Below are positions 35,892 to 45,963 of a DNA stretch of 64,000 nt, in pieces (position 1 is the first letter of the stretch; the number at the start of each line of letters is the position of its first letter). Under the pieces are notes generated by a model. The model did no database searches, was not told the DNA's origin, and was given only the letters and a program-made list of their open reading frames with translations. This DNA comes from Lysobacter sp. GTDB taxonomy: Bacteria; Pseudomonadota; Gammaproteobacteria; Xanthomonadales; Xanthomonadaceae. The DNA is taken from contig JABFRN010000001.1 in the NCBI GenBank assembly GCA_013141175.1, forward strand, positions 1,627,444 through 1,691,443. Direction: 5' to 3'. The position numbers and the translations under genes are program-made.

Positions 35892-36650
35892 CTATGGGTA
35901 AGAACTACCAATAAAGTCTTTGTCCGTTTCGGATAGAACCCTATTCCAATCAACCTTCCAGTCACCAACAGTCAATTCGTTAGGTATCGCGTAATGCATG
36001 ATCGATTTGGAGTCGTATCGGCTGGTGTTCAGACGGTCATAGCCATATCTCGCGAATATGTTGTTGTCCACATCCTCTCTTTTCCAGCCCATTTCCGCGT
36101 AATAGGCGTACACCTTTTCCCTGTCCCACGGAATTCCACTCTCAGGATGCTGGTGCTCATGGATAGCGCCCAATGCATGGCCAAACTCATGCAGTACTAC
36201 GCGACTGTATTCTTCATCCGGCGTATCCTTGTGCAACCAACCAAAATTCATCGTCGGCTGCCCGGGCTCTATCAGCTTTGCGTCCGTACCAATGTACGAC
36301 CACGATCCACCCGGAGTCGTCGCAATGCGGATATCACCGTCCAGCCCGCTTACGAAATCGAACTTAAGATTGACGTGTTGAAGCCAGCGATTTGCGTAAA
36401 GAATTATTTTTTCTTTGACTGCTGGATCCACGCCACCCAGGAACGCGATGCGTAAAGTTCGCCCTGTCTTCCATTTTTTCGAGAAAATGATCGCCATGCG
36501 AGGTGCGTCGCTGCTGGCAAGCGCCATCGCCAAACCTGGATGTCGAAAGTTATTCACCACGTTATTCGGGTTTTCTTCAGCTGCCACACGTAGCGAAGCT
36601 GCTCTGTCGTCTATTTTCATTTCCGTGCAGAGTTCAATATGTTTTTTCAT
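35892..36650 (-). CDS. Metzincin (astacin-like) zinc metalloprotease without signal peptide
   Basis: A 252-residue protein with the full metzincin zinc site HEFGHALGAIHEH: His154, Glu155, His158 and His164. The downstream Met-turn is KSIMHYAIP. Nearby text (RIATTPGGSWSYIGTDA, PTMNFGWLHKDTP) matches the astacin/M12A-like bacterial group. No signal peptide or pro-region Cys switch is apparent: it opens with MKKHIELCTEMKIDDRAAS. GGGAG lies 6 nt before the ATG. GC content is clearly lower than the surroundings, suggesting acquisition by transfer. Its export route and substrate are unknown. Confidence 0.85.
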   Translation of the reverse strand: MKKHIELCTEMKIDDRAASLRVAAEENPNNVVNNFRHPGLAMALASSDAPRMAIIFSKKWKTGRTLRIAFLGGVDPAVKEKIILYANRWLQHVNLKFDFVSGLDGDIRIATTPGGSWSYIGTDAKLIEPGQPTMNFGWLHKDTPDEEYSRVVLHEFGHALGAIHEHQHPESGIPWDREKVYAYYAEMGWKREDVDNNIFARYGYDRLNTSRYDSKSIMHYAIPNELTVGDWKVDWNRVLSETDKDFIGSSYP

Positions 36651-36934
36651 TTATTACTCCCGATTATTCTTTGGCCGCCTGATCGGTAACTTTTACTTTG
36701 CATACTGATCAGGATTTATTTTTCTCTGTTGTGTCAAATAACGCAGCTTTACATTGCGTACGATTCAGGTCGTTTTCGGTGTCATGGCGACGCAAGAAAA
36801 CGCAGAAACGCATCAAGTCCACTTCTCTTCAGCACTTGATGCCAAAAGAAATCACTTCGCTGCGAATTTCATGATCACGCTTCACAGTCTGCGCTTCGGT
36901 TTTGTTTTGCGTTCTTTTCAGCATCTTTTCAGCA

Positions 36935-37324
36935 TCACTTCCGCCTCGGCTCACACCCCACCCCATCCCCATCGCGATCCAGATGCGGTCCATATCCCGG
37001 CTCGCCACGTCTTACCGGCGCAGCCCCCGCAGCCCGCGCGTCCGCACAATTCGCAAACACCCCCGATCCTCGCGGCGCAGGCGCAGTCCGCACTGGCGTG
37101 AAGCCGTTCGCCGGTATCAATTCGCTGCGCAATGAAGGCGCACTGCCGCGATGGCAGTGATAGCCACCATGCTTGCGATCGTGATGACACCCTTCGGCGT
37201 TGAGCCGTCCGCCATGGCTGGCAGCGTTGCCGGCAATACACAGTGCGATGACGGCGAGCGCCATCGTCAATGACGCGCGGCTGGGCGTCGATTGCGGTGC
37301 GTTCCCTGCGCTTGCCCTGGCCAT
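36935..37324 (-). CDS. Secreted YHYH/excalibur calcium-binding domain protein
   Basis: A 129-residue protein. A hydrophobic signal segment (MALAVIALCIAGNAASHGG) is preceded by about 19 extra residues. A His-rich block CHHDRKHGGYHCH follows. The C-terminal excalibur domain has two Cys, NCADARAAGAAP and the Ca-binding DRDGDGVGCEP. Excalibur domains bind calcium and occur in extracellular proteins, often nucleases; here no nuclease domain is present. GGGGGA lies 7 nt before ATG 37324; an in-frame ATG at 37267 would start at the signal segment. Confidence 0.75.
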   Translation of the reverse strand: MARASAGNAPQSTPSRASLTMALAVIALCIAGNAASHGGRLNAEGCHHDRKHGGYHCHRGSAPSLRSELIPANGFTPVRTAPAPRGSGVFANCADARAAGAAPVRRGEPGYGPHLDRDGDGVGCEPRRK

Positions 37325-37519
37325 CCTGCATTCCCCCTGTGGAATGCGCTTCGATGTCGGTCCGAAGCGTGATCGGTGTTGTCTTCCTGCGCGATGCGCT
37401 TGTCAATCGTTTCCGCGCATCCGCTATCGCCGGGACGCAATGTGAATTCGGGTCTCTGTGCCGTAAGCCATGAAATGGCGATTCCTCGTCAATCGCAGAG
37501 TGAACATCGATTCACCACG

Positions 37520-38098
37520 TCAATGTTCTGGCTCCATCCCCAGCCACAGCACCGCATAGTGCTGCGAGACGCGGATGCCGAGCGCGCGCCAGGTGGTGTC
37601 CCGCCAATCGCCGCGGTTGAGGATGACGCCGTGATGCGTGGCGCTGCGTCGCCAGCAGTCCATGGCGATTTCGGGGGTCATGCTGTCCGCGTTCCAGCAG
37701 ACGATCTCGAAGCCGTGGCCACGGTACGCGCCACGGGTGATCTCGCGAGGTTTGTCCCACATGCAGCGCGCCTGGGTGTGATCGCGGGTGTAGCAGCATG
37801 CGGACCAGCGCCCGTTCGCGGACCAGCTGTGGGTACTGCATTGGCCGCTGGGTGCGTGTCGTTCGAGATCGGCGACGTGCAGTGCGGCGACGGTGCTGAG
37901 GCTCGGCGATACGGGGATCGCCGGCAGGCCGTTCTGCGCACGGTAGTCGAAGATCAGGTCGGTGAGTTGTTCGGATGCCGGATCGGCGGCGGCGGCGCAG
38001 AATGCGGACATCGCGCAGCACACCGCCGAAAGCCACGCGATGCGGTGCGCAGGTCGGCGCTGTTGCTGTCGCGATGGCGTCGACCACGATGTCGGCAT
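37520..38098 (-). CDS. Secreted CAP-domain (SCP/PR-1-like) protein
   Basis: A 192-residue protein. A signal segment (AWLSAVCCAMSAFCAAAAD) follows about 20 polar residues. Then comes a CAP-fold domain with AALHVADLERH, HSWSANGRWSACCYTRDH and an extra Cys-rich region. The later HHGVILNRGDWRDTTWRALG is the family C-terminal helix/strand that carries a conserved His. Six or more Cys suggest disulfides. I start at ATG 38098; the frame is open 27 codons further up. No partner genes are evident. Confidence 0.72.
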   Translation of the reverse strand: MPTSWSTPSRQQQRRPAHRIAWLSAVCCAMSAFCAAAADPASEQLTDLIFDYRAQNGLPAIPVSPSLSTVAALHVADLERHAPSGQCSTHSWSANGRWSACCYTRDHTQARCMWDKPREITRGAYRGHGFEIVCWNADSMTPEIAMDCWRRSATHHGVILNRGDWRDTTWRALGIRVSQHYAVLWLGMEPEH

Positions 38099-38230
38099 GC
38101 CCGCCCCCGGAACGATGACTGTCCCGGAGTCTAGGCGAGGCGATCGATACGGAATGCGGCGGTGGTCTCGGACGCGCAACGCCGGGTGGCGGGAGACGGG
38201 CTTATGCGGTTTCGATCGCCGCCGGGGTGT

Positions 38231-38449
38231 TCACGCCGGTTCGTCGGGAATCAATGCGGACTCGAAGCGGATGATCGCGTCCTTCAGCTGCAGCTTGCGC
38301 TTCTTCAGGCGCTTGATGGCCAGTTCGTCGGCGACGATGTTCTCGTGCAATCGGGCGATGGCCAGATCGAGGTCTCGGTGTTCCAGGCGCAGCTCGTTCA
38401 GCCGATGGGCGACTCGGGAGAGTTCTGCGGGGTCGGAAGGCTGGTTCAT
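38231..38449 (-). CDS. YdcH family (DUF465) small coiled-coil protein
   Basis: A 72-residue protein that is almost all helix with heptad spacing (LSRVAHRLNELRLEHRDLD, ELAIKRLKKRKLQLKDAI). It matches the short DUF465/YdcH family of unknown function. ATG 38449 is preferred over an in-frame ATG at 38467 because the shorter form has the usual family length. Confidence 0.75.
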   Translation of the reverse strand: MNQPSDPAELSRVAHRLNELRLEHRDLDLAIARLHENIVADELAIKRLKKRKLQLKDAIIRFESALIPDEPA

Positions 38450-38500
38450 CGTCCCGAAGCTTAGCATCGGGCCGCTGCCGCGCGGGCAGGCGGCAGCGGA

Positions 38501-38758
38501 TCAGCGCTCGGCGATGTAACGGTCGGCGAGGGCGCCCTCGGTGTCGACGGATTCTTCGGGATCGGCCCCTTGAAGAACAGCGTCCGGCAGGGCCGATGCG
38601 GTCGGCGATACGGCTTCTGCGGGGGTCGCCCAAGGCTTCCACGCACCGGATGCGCACAGCAGCAGGACCACGGCGGCGACCAGGATGCGGGTTCGCAGAT
38701 AGCGCGTGCGGCGACGCGAACGATGGCGATACGGCAGGGCGTGCAGGAGCATGGGCAT
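38501..38758 (-). CDS. Small single-pass membrane protein, unknown
   Basis: An 85-residue protein. A strongly basic N-terminus ([14 protein letters not shown]) is followed by one hydrophobic segment ([15 protein letters not shown], about 25-40). The tail of about 45 residues is acidic and probably periplasmic. AGGA lies 8 nt before ATG 38758. I do not recognise the family. Confidence 0.5.
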   Translation of the reverse strand: MPMLLHALPYRHRSRRRTRYLRTRILVAAVVLLLCASGAWKPWATPAEAVSPTASALPDAVLQGADPEESVDTEGALADRYIAER

Positions 38759-39059
38759 GGTTGAAGTCCTCACGGTCTTTCAGGACAACGCATCAAGTTC
38801 CGTGCCACGGCCAAGCGCTTGTTTTTCCTGCGCGATCGCCGGACGCCGACAGGCGTTCTGCACGGCCGCCGAGGCTGGATCGTGCGCATCGCGGGCCAGG
38901 CCGACAACCCGATATCGCGAGGCATCGGAAATCATTGCGCAAAGCGCTGAAAAACAAGGTGTTGCCGGCGATTCAGATCGCGCCGCCGCTGGCACGCAAC
39001 TTGTGTGCTTATCCGTGAGGCCGCGCTCTGCGGCGCCTCGCGACTTCTGGAGAAATCAT

Positions 39060-39224
39060 ATGTTGTATTACGCCGTTGTCTTTTTCGTGATCGCGCTGAT
39101 CGCCGGTGTGCTCGGCTTCGGCGGTATCGCCGGTGCTGCGGCCGGGATCGCCAAGATCCTGTTCTTCGTGTTCCTGGTCCTGTTCGTGGTGTCGTTGATC
39201 ATGGGGCGCCGCGTCAAAGTCTGA
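39060..39224 (+). CDS. DUF1328 (YtjA-type) small membrane protein
   Basis: A 54-residue protein of two hydrophobic helices ([20 protein letters not shown] and [19 protein letters not shown]) linked by a GIAGAAAGI turn and ending in GRRVKV. This is the DUF1328 family, often induced by stress; function unknown. GGAG lies 7 nt upstream of ATG 39060. A terminator follows at 39257. Confidence 0.9.
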   Translation: MLYYAVVFFVIALIAGVLGFGGIAGAAAGIAKILFFVFLVLFVVSLIMGRRVKV

Positions 39225-39256
39225 AGTTCCGTAGCGCGTTTCGAAGCACGACCACA

Positions 39257-39291
39257 ACGAAGCCCCGTGCCGGACCGGCGCGGGGCTTCGT
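39257..39291. terminator. Bidirectional terminator between DUF1328 and the kinase operon
   Basis: ACGAAGCCCCG (39257-39267) pairs with CGGGGCTTCGT (39281-39291), extended by GCCGG/CCGGC inside with one mismatch. It lies between convergent genes and can end transcription from both sides. Confidence 0.8.
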
Positions 39292-39299
39292 TCCTGCGT

Positions 39300-40400
39300 T
39301 CACGCGAGCGGCAATTCCAGCGTGAAGCTGGCGCCGCCGCCCTCGCGGTCGTCGTACCAGACATCGCCGTTCATGGTGCGCGCGCGCTGCTTCGCGAGCG
39401 CCAGGCCCAGGCCGGTCGACGATTCGCCTCCGGTGGGCTGCGCGCTCAAACGCACGTAACGCTGGAACATGCGTTCGCGATCCTTCGCCGAAATGCCCGG
39501 GCCGCGATCGTGCACCGTGAGCCGTCCATATTTGCCCTGCCGCGAGGCGGTCAGGCGCACTTCGCTGCCGGGCGGCGCGTATTTCAACGCATTCGACAGC
39601 AGGTTCTGCAGGACATGCAGCGTACCCGCGCGCTCCGCCAAGAGATACATCTCGTCCGTAGCGTCGGTATCGATATGCACGCGCATGCGTTTGGTCTGCG
39701 ACTGGTGCGAAAGCAACCCGGCCACTTCGTCCAGCAGTGCGCGTGCGGCGAGCGGGCAAGGAGGAACGCCGTGCGACCGGTCCTGCTGCTGATCCAGGAA
39801 GGCCTGCAAGAACAGGACGCCGGCATCGGCTGAGGTGCGGATCGATTGCGCCAGCCGCTGGCGCGCATCGTCGGCCATGGCCGGATCGCGCAGCAGTTCG
39901 GCGGAAAACAGGATGTTGGCGAAGTGATTGCGCAGATCGTGACTGACGATTTCCGCGACTTTCTGGCGCTCGTCCGCGACCCGCGCCAGGCGATCTCGCG
40001 CCTGTTTCAGATCGAGGTGCGTGCGCACCCGCGCCAACAATTCTTCGGCGAGGAAGGGCTTGGTGATGTAGTCGACCGCGCCCGAGGAGAACGCGCGGGT
40101 CAGGCTGTCGCGCTCGTGGTCGGCGGTGAGGAACACCACCGGCACATCGCGCGTCTGCGGCATGGCCTGAAGACCTTCCAGTACCTGGAAGCCGTCGATG
40201 CCAGGCATCCGCATGTCGAGCAGCACCAGATCCGGCGGGCTGCGTTCGGCGAGCGCCAGGGCTTCGCGACCATCCAACACCGGTACGACGTCGTAATCCG
40301 ACCGGGTCAGCAATTGGCCGACCACCTGCACGTTCGCGGTCTGGTCGTCGATCACCATCACCACCGGCAACGCGACCGTCGCCTGGAATCTATTCGGCAT
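39300..40400 (-). CDS. Response regulator-histidine kinase hybrid (REC-HisKA-HATPase)
   Basis: A 366-residue soluble protein in reversed hybrid order. Receiver (1-125, acceptor Asp62 in LVLLDMRMPGIDG, Lys in DYITKPFL), a short coiled linker, HisKA with His154 in IVSHDLRNHFANIL, then an ATPase domain (LQNLLSNALKYAPPG, VHDRGPGI, STGLGLALAKQRA). It has no membrane segment, so it probably takes phosphate from the upstream kinase and passes it on. The start at ATG 40400 has AGGAG 7 nt upstream and overlaps the end of the upstream kinase gene, so the two are coupled. Confidence 0.9.
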   Translation of the reverse strand: MPNRFQATVALPVVMVIDDQTANVQVVGQLLTRSDYDVVPVLDGREALALAERSPPDLVLLDMRMPGIDGFQVLEGLQAMPQTRDVPVVFLTADHERDSLTRAFSSGAVDYITKPFLAEELLARVRTHLDLKQARDRLARVADERQKVAEIVSHDLRNHFANILFSAELLRDPAMADDARQRLAQSIRTSADAGVLFLQAFLDQQQDRSHGVPPCPLAARALLDEVAGLLSHQSQTKRMRVHIDTDATDEMYLLAERAGTLHVLQNLLSNALKYAPPGSEVRLTASRQGKYGRLTVHDRGPGISAKDRERMFQRYVRLSAQPTGGESSTGLGLALAKQRARTMNGDVWYDDREGGGASFTLELPLA

Positions 40401-42537
40401 CGCCATTCTCCTCATGCCAGTGGGCCAATCGATCAAGCACGATCTTGACCTGATTCACATCGAAGCGCTGCAGCGCGAGCTTGAGCCGGTGCGCTTCGGC
40501 CTGCAGGGCGAGGTCGCGCAGATCGTCGGCCAATTGCAGCAGCCGCTTCGAGAATTCGCCGATTTCGCGCATGCGCATGCGCGTGCGCAACGCCTGCAGC
40601 GGCAGGCCGCGCATGCTGCGCCATTCGGCACGGGCACGGGTACGACGTTCCTCGCTGTCGGCATCATCGGCCTGCGACGCGGGCGCGACCGCTTCGACGC
40701 GCTCCGCATCGTCGTTGCGGAACAGGGTATTCAACACCGCGAACAATTCCAGCGGCGTATAGGGTTTCCGCAGGAATCCGTCGAACGGCGCGTGCTGCGG
40801 TCCGGCCTCGCCGGCAAGACTGGACGCGGTGACCGCGATCACCCGCGTGCCGAGCAGGGCGGTGTCGGCGCGAATCGCTGCCAGCGCGTCGAAACCGTTC
40901 ATCCGCGGCATGCGCAGATCCATCATCACCACGTCCGGGCGCAATCCGTGCGCGATCCGGACGCCCTCGGCGCCATCGTGCGCCACCACGACCTGATGGT
41001 GGCTGTCGTGGAGATAGCCTTGGGCGACTTCGAGATTCCATTCGACATCGTCCACGACCAGGATCTTCAGCGCCGGCAACTGGTCGAAATCGACCCGCGC
41101 TTCTTCAGCGCCGGCAGGCACGATGGCCGCTGGTTCGAGATTCGGGATATTGACGCGGAAGGTCGCCCCTTCCCCCGGTTGACTGACCACATGGATGCGG
41201 CCATGCATCAGGTCGACCAGCCGTTTGGTGATGCTCAGGCCCAGGCCGGTGCCCTGCCGCACCCGTCCGTCGGGACTGTCCGCCTGATAGAACGGTTCGA
41301 AGATCTGTTCCTCTTGTCCCTGGTCGATGCCGACCCCGGTATCGATCACCGCGATCCGCAGGTCGCGGCCCTGGCCGAGCGGCGAAGGCAGCATCGACAG
41401 GCGCAAGGTGACATCGCCGCGTTCGGTGTATTTCACCGCGTTGCTCAGCAGATTCATCAGGATCTGGCGCAGCCGCTGCGCATCCACCACCACCGGTACA
41501 AGATCGCTGTGATCGATCTCGATCTGCAGCCGCACGCCTTTGGATTCGGCCATGGGCTCGAACAGGGCGAGCGTTTCGGTGGCCAGTTCGGTCAAGTCGG
41601 TGCCCTGCGGGGTCAGATGCATTTTCCCCGCTTCGATCTTGGACAGATCCAGCACATCGTTGATCAGCGACAGCAGCATCTGTCCGCTCTTCTTGATCGA
41701 CGCCACCCATTCGCGCTGCAGCGGATCGCGGACATGGTCGCCGAGCAGCTGCGCGAAGCCGAAAATCGCATTCATCGGCGTGCGGATCTCGTGGCTCATG
41801 CTGGCCAGGAACACGCTTTTTTCTTCATTGGCACGGCGTGCCTGGGCGGCGCGCAGTTCGCCGCGCAGTGCGTTTTCGGCTTCCTGCTGCGCGCGGCGCA
41901 ATGCGAAGAATCCAAGCAGGCCGGCCACCAGCGCCAGGCCATTGGCGATCATCAGCGTGGCGGTGGTCTGTTTCACGAGCGCATCGCGCTTCAAGCGCCG
42001 CTCATCCAGCAGGCGGTCCTCCTCGCGGGACATCGAAAACACCTTTTCGCGCATCCTGTCGACGACGTCTTCGCCCTTGCCGTCGCGAAGACGCAGCGCC
42101 GTCCTGCCGGATTTGCCGTTTCGCAGTTCGGCATCCTTGATCCTGATCGACCCCTGCACCCGGTCCTCGAGCGCTGCGTAATCCCGCGCGAGCGCCCGCA
42201 GCGTGGCCTGATGCTGCGGATTGTCGGTGGTGAGGGCCTTCAACAGTCCGAGCAGACGACCGATGGCATCGAGATGCGTGCGCAATCCCGCACGATGATG
42301 CGCCGCGCCGCCGATCATGAAACGCAGGCCATCGGCTTCCATCATCCCCAACTCCACCTGCAGCGCGGTCAGATCGTCCTTGACGTCGAGCGTATGCGAG
42401 ACCCGTTCGATGGACTCGGCAAGATCGTTGGTGGAACGCACCGAAATGATGGAGGTGGCCAGAATCACCACGAACGCCAGCGCCAACAACCCGACGTTGG
42501 CGCGGTTGCGGAACTGCGCGGTGCGCGACAGTGGCAT
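40390..42537 (-). CDS. Membrane hybrid sensor histidine kinase with receiver domain
   Basis: A 715-residue kinase. Membrane segment at 15-34, a periplasmic helical sensor of about 150 residues, a second membrane segment at about 194-214, HisKA with His249 in SMSHEIRTPMNAIFGF, HATPase (MNLLSNAVKYTERGD, IDTGVGID, GTGLGLSITKRL), and a receiver with acceptor Asp540 in VVMMDLRMPRMNGFD. The last roughly 100 residues are helical (LQLADDLRDLALQAEAHRLK) and could be an Hpt-like or docking piece, but no clear Hpt His motif is seen. The periplasmic helices resemble CHASE3/4HB sensors. The signal is unknown. Confidence 0.92.
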   Translation of the reverse strand: MPLSRTAQFRNRANVGLLALAFVVILATSIISVRSTNDLAESIERVSHTLDVKDDLTALQVELGMMEADGLRFMIGGAAHHRAGLRTHLDAIGRLLGLLKALTTDNPQHQATLRALARDYAALEDRVQGSIRIKDAELRNGKSGRTALRLRDGKGEDVVDRMREKVFSMSREEDRLLDERRLKRDALVKQTTATLMIANGLALVAGLLGFFALRRAQQEAENALRGELRAAQARRANEEKSVFLASMSHEIRTPMNAIFGFAQLLGDHVRDPLQREWVASIKKSGQMLLSLINDVLDLSKIEAGKMHLTPQGTDLTELATETLALFEPMAESKGVRLQIEIDHSDLVPVVVDAQRLRQILMNLLSNAVKYTERGDVTLRLSMLPSPLGQGRDLRIAVIDTGVGIDQGQEEQIFEPFYQADSPDGRVRQGTGLGLSITKRLVDLMHGRIHVVSQPGEGATFRVNIPNLEPAAIVPAGAEEARVDFDQLPALKILVVDDVEWNLEVAQGYLHDSHHQVVVAHDGAEGVRIAHGLRPDVVMMDLRMPRMNGFDALAAIRADTALLGTRVIAVTASSLAGEAGPQHAPFDGFLRKPYTPLELFAVLNTLFRNDDAERVEAVAPASQADDADSEERRTRARAEWRSMRGLPLQALRTRMRMREIGEFSKRLLQLADDLRDLALQAEAHRLKLALQRFDVNQVKIVLDRLAHWHEENGDAE

Positions 42538-42595
42538 GCGGGATCCCCGGGGATGACCCCCTGCTGCGGATGGGCGGTTGCGGACAGGCCTGACG

Positions 42596-43114
42596 TTACG
42601 AGTTCATCAACCAGATCGTACCGTTCAATACCAGCGCGAACGACACCCACAGCAGATATGGCAACAACAGATAGCCAGCCAGCGCCCGCACTCGGCCGAA
42701 CGTCAGCATCGTCGACAGCAGCGCGATCCACAGCAGGCAGATTTCGACGAACGCGAGCCCCGGACTGTGCAGCCCGAAAAACAGCGGTGTCCACCCCATG
42801 TTCAACAGGAACTGGATCGCGAACAGCGCCAGCGCGCGCTGGCGCAGGGCATCGTCCACGTCAGGCTCTCGCCGCACCAGCCAGAGCGCGACCGCCATGG
42901 CCATGTACAGCAGCGTCCATACCGGGCCGAACAGCCAGGATGGCGGGTGCCAGGTCGGCTTCAACAGCGCGGCATACCAGCCGTTTGGAGCGAACAGGAC
43001 ACCGACCAGTGCGCCCAACCCCACCAGCAGCAGGATCCAGCCCAGGAGCGCGAGCCAACCGTCGCGAGGTCGTGCTGCGATGTCGGGAAGGATGACGGGC
43101 GGGCGATGATTCAT
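42596..43114 (-). CDS. TspO/MBR family tryptophan-rich sensory protein
   Basis: Five-helix membrane protein of 172 residues that binds porphyrins and related ligands in relatives. Family motifs: GALVGVLFAPNGWYAALLKPTWHPPSW, given here in part as WYAALLKPTWHPPSWLFGPV, then WTLLYMAMAVALWLV, and NMGWTPLFFGLHSP. It ends NGTIWLMNS. ATG 43114 is taken; no clear ribosome site is seen. It lies between two regulator genes on the same strand. Confidence 0.9.
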   Translation of the reverse strand: MNHRPPVILPDIAARPRDGWLALLGWILLLVGLGALVGVLFAPNGWYAALLKPTWHPPSWLFGPVWTLLYMAMAVALWLVRREPDVDDALRQRALALFAIQFLLNMGWTPLFFGLHSPGLAFVEICLLWIALLSTMLTFGRVRALAGYLLLPYLLWVSFALVLNGTIWLMNS

Positions 43115-43163
43115 GGCAGGCGGAGACGACTCGAAGCGAAGCGGAGGTTGTTGGTCTGGGCGG

Positions 43164-44687
<1,524 letters not shown>

Positions 44688-45124
44688 GCGGAACTCCTGC
44701 GGGTGGCGTCTGCGGATCGCGTGCGGCGTAAAGCGCGGGGGGACGGGAAGTGCACCGCAAGCCCTGTGCCAGCCCGGGAAAGCCCGTCGTTGCTGGGATC
44801 GCGTGCCGCCGGTGCCGGCTTTATGCACGGTCTGCCGGCGCTGGCGGGCATTCCGCACGATCGCCGCCCGGCCAAAAAATGCCGCCTCGCGAAACGATAC
44901 GAGGCGGCAAAGGGGTCCAGCGAAAGGGATTTCGAGGCGCCTTCGGAGCGCGGAGCGCACGCGATCGAGCGCGAAGTGGATGCCCCGTCCGCACCGGCTT
45001 GCGGAATCCTCGGTACGGACGGGCATCCGGTGTTTTCGCTGCGGGCCTGCGGGGGAGAGTGTCAGGGCACCGCAGCGAACCCACCGCACGCCTGCACGGG
45101 CGCATGCGGGAGCGGCGGCGCGAC
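44688..45124. other. Gene-free region between CsbD and the NtrC-like gene
   Basis: 437 nt. Long frames crossing it are shadows and the best candidates run through the terminator at 44880-44909. The part nearest 44688 holds the regulator promoter. The 215 nt between the csbD stop and the terminator would be an unusually long 3' untranslated stretch. Confidence 0.45.
44880..44909 (-). terminator. Rho-independent terminator, minus strand
   Basis: TGCCGCCTCG/CGAGGCGGCA form a 10-bp GC stem with a 10-nt loop. On the minus strand the hairpin is followed directly by TTTTTTGG, the best intrinsic terminator in the window. It ends minus-strand transcripts that include the CsbD gene. Confidence 0.85.
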
Positions 45125-45331
45125 TCAGTCGCCGCGAACGGTCTTTTCGAAGTCCTCGACCTGCTTCATCGCGATGTCCTTGGTCACGCCGTAGCGTTCC
45201 TGGACCTTGCCGGCGAGGTATTCGCGATTGCCTTCGGCGATGGTCAGATCGTCGTCGGTGAGGTCGCCCCACTTGGCCTTGATCTTGCCGTTGAGCTGCT
45301 TCCACTTGCCTTTGATGATGTCGCTGTTCAT
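45125..45331 (-). CDS. CsbD family stress protein
   Basis: A 68-residue hydrophilic protein with the family text [29 protein letters not shown] and [17 protein letters not shown]. CsbD-like proteins are made under general stress in many bacteria; molecular role unknown. AAAGGA lies 8 nt before ATG 45331. The BON-domain lipoprotein gene is 67 nt upstream on the same strand, a common pairing of envelope/stress genes. Confidence 0.93.
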   Translation of the reverse strand: MNSDIIKGKWKQLNGKIKAKWGDLTDDDLTIAEGNREYLAGKVQERYGVTKDIAMKQVEDFEKTVRGD

Positions 45332-45398
45332 GGTGTTTTCCTTTGGGGGGAGTCGGGACGGACGGGTTGCCCGTCGGAGTGATCGTTGCGCGCTGGCG

Positions 45399-45764
45399 TC
45401 AACGACGCGGCTTGACAGTGAGCGTGGTGGCGTCCACCGAGACCACGCCTCTGATCCCGCGTGCGATGGCCACGGCCTTGTCGACCTGCATGGCGTTGTC
45501 GAGCTTGCCGGACAGCGTGACCACGCCATTGGTGGTGGTGACGTTGATGTCGAGGCCCTTGGTCTCTTCGGTGACCAGCAGATCGGCTTTCACCTTCGTG
45601 GTGATCCAGCTGTCGTTGACCGGCTGTTCCGAATCCTCGTAAGCCTTCGTGCGCTCGCCGGGTGCCTTGTCGGACATGCCGGTCGACGCGCAACCCGCCG
45701 TCAGAACCGCCAGGAGCATCAGCGAAAGCATCGTGCGGGAACGGTCGAACAGGGTGTTGCTCAT
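45399..45764 (-). CDS. BON-domain lipoprotein
   Basis: A 121-residue lipoprotein. Signal sequence with lipobox LTAGC ([14 protein letters not shown]), a short linker, then one BON domain ([47 protein letters not shown]). BON domains bind phospholipid and help keep the envelope intact, as in OsmY. GGAGA lies 6 nt upstream of ATG 45764. Confidence 0.9.
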   Translation of the reverse strand: MSNTLFDRSRTMLSLMLLAVLTAGCASTGMSDKAPGERTKAYEDSEQPVNDSWITTKVKADLLVTEETKGLDINVTTTNGVVTLSGKLDNAMQVDKAVAIARGIRGVVSVDATTLTVKPRR

Positions 45765-45963
45765 GCCTATCTCCAAACGCTTGGGGGATGCCGGAAAAAA
45801 CACGCCGGCACCACCACCCATACAAGGCGCGTGCCAAGCGTTCCGCGCCATGCGAATCAATGCGTTACATGTCTTCGCTCATGTCGTTGGATTGCAATCT
45901 GCTGCGCTCATCGGGCGCGGCGCACGACGTGTCGAAACACGATCCGGCTAAAATGCGCGTTGC

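Noticed and set aside
40414-43095. 893-residue plus-strand open frame
   Set aside because: It lies opposite two well-supported genes (hybrid kinase and tspO), and its composition is typical of a high-GC antisense frame.
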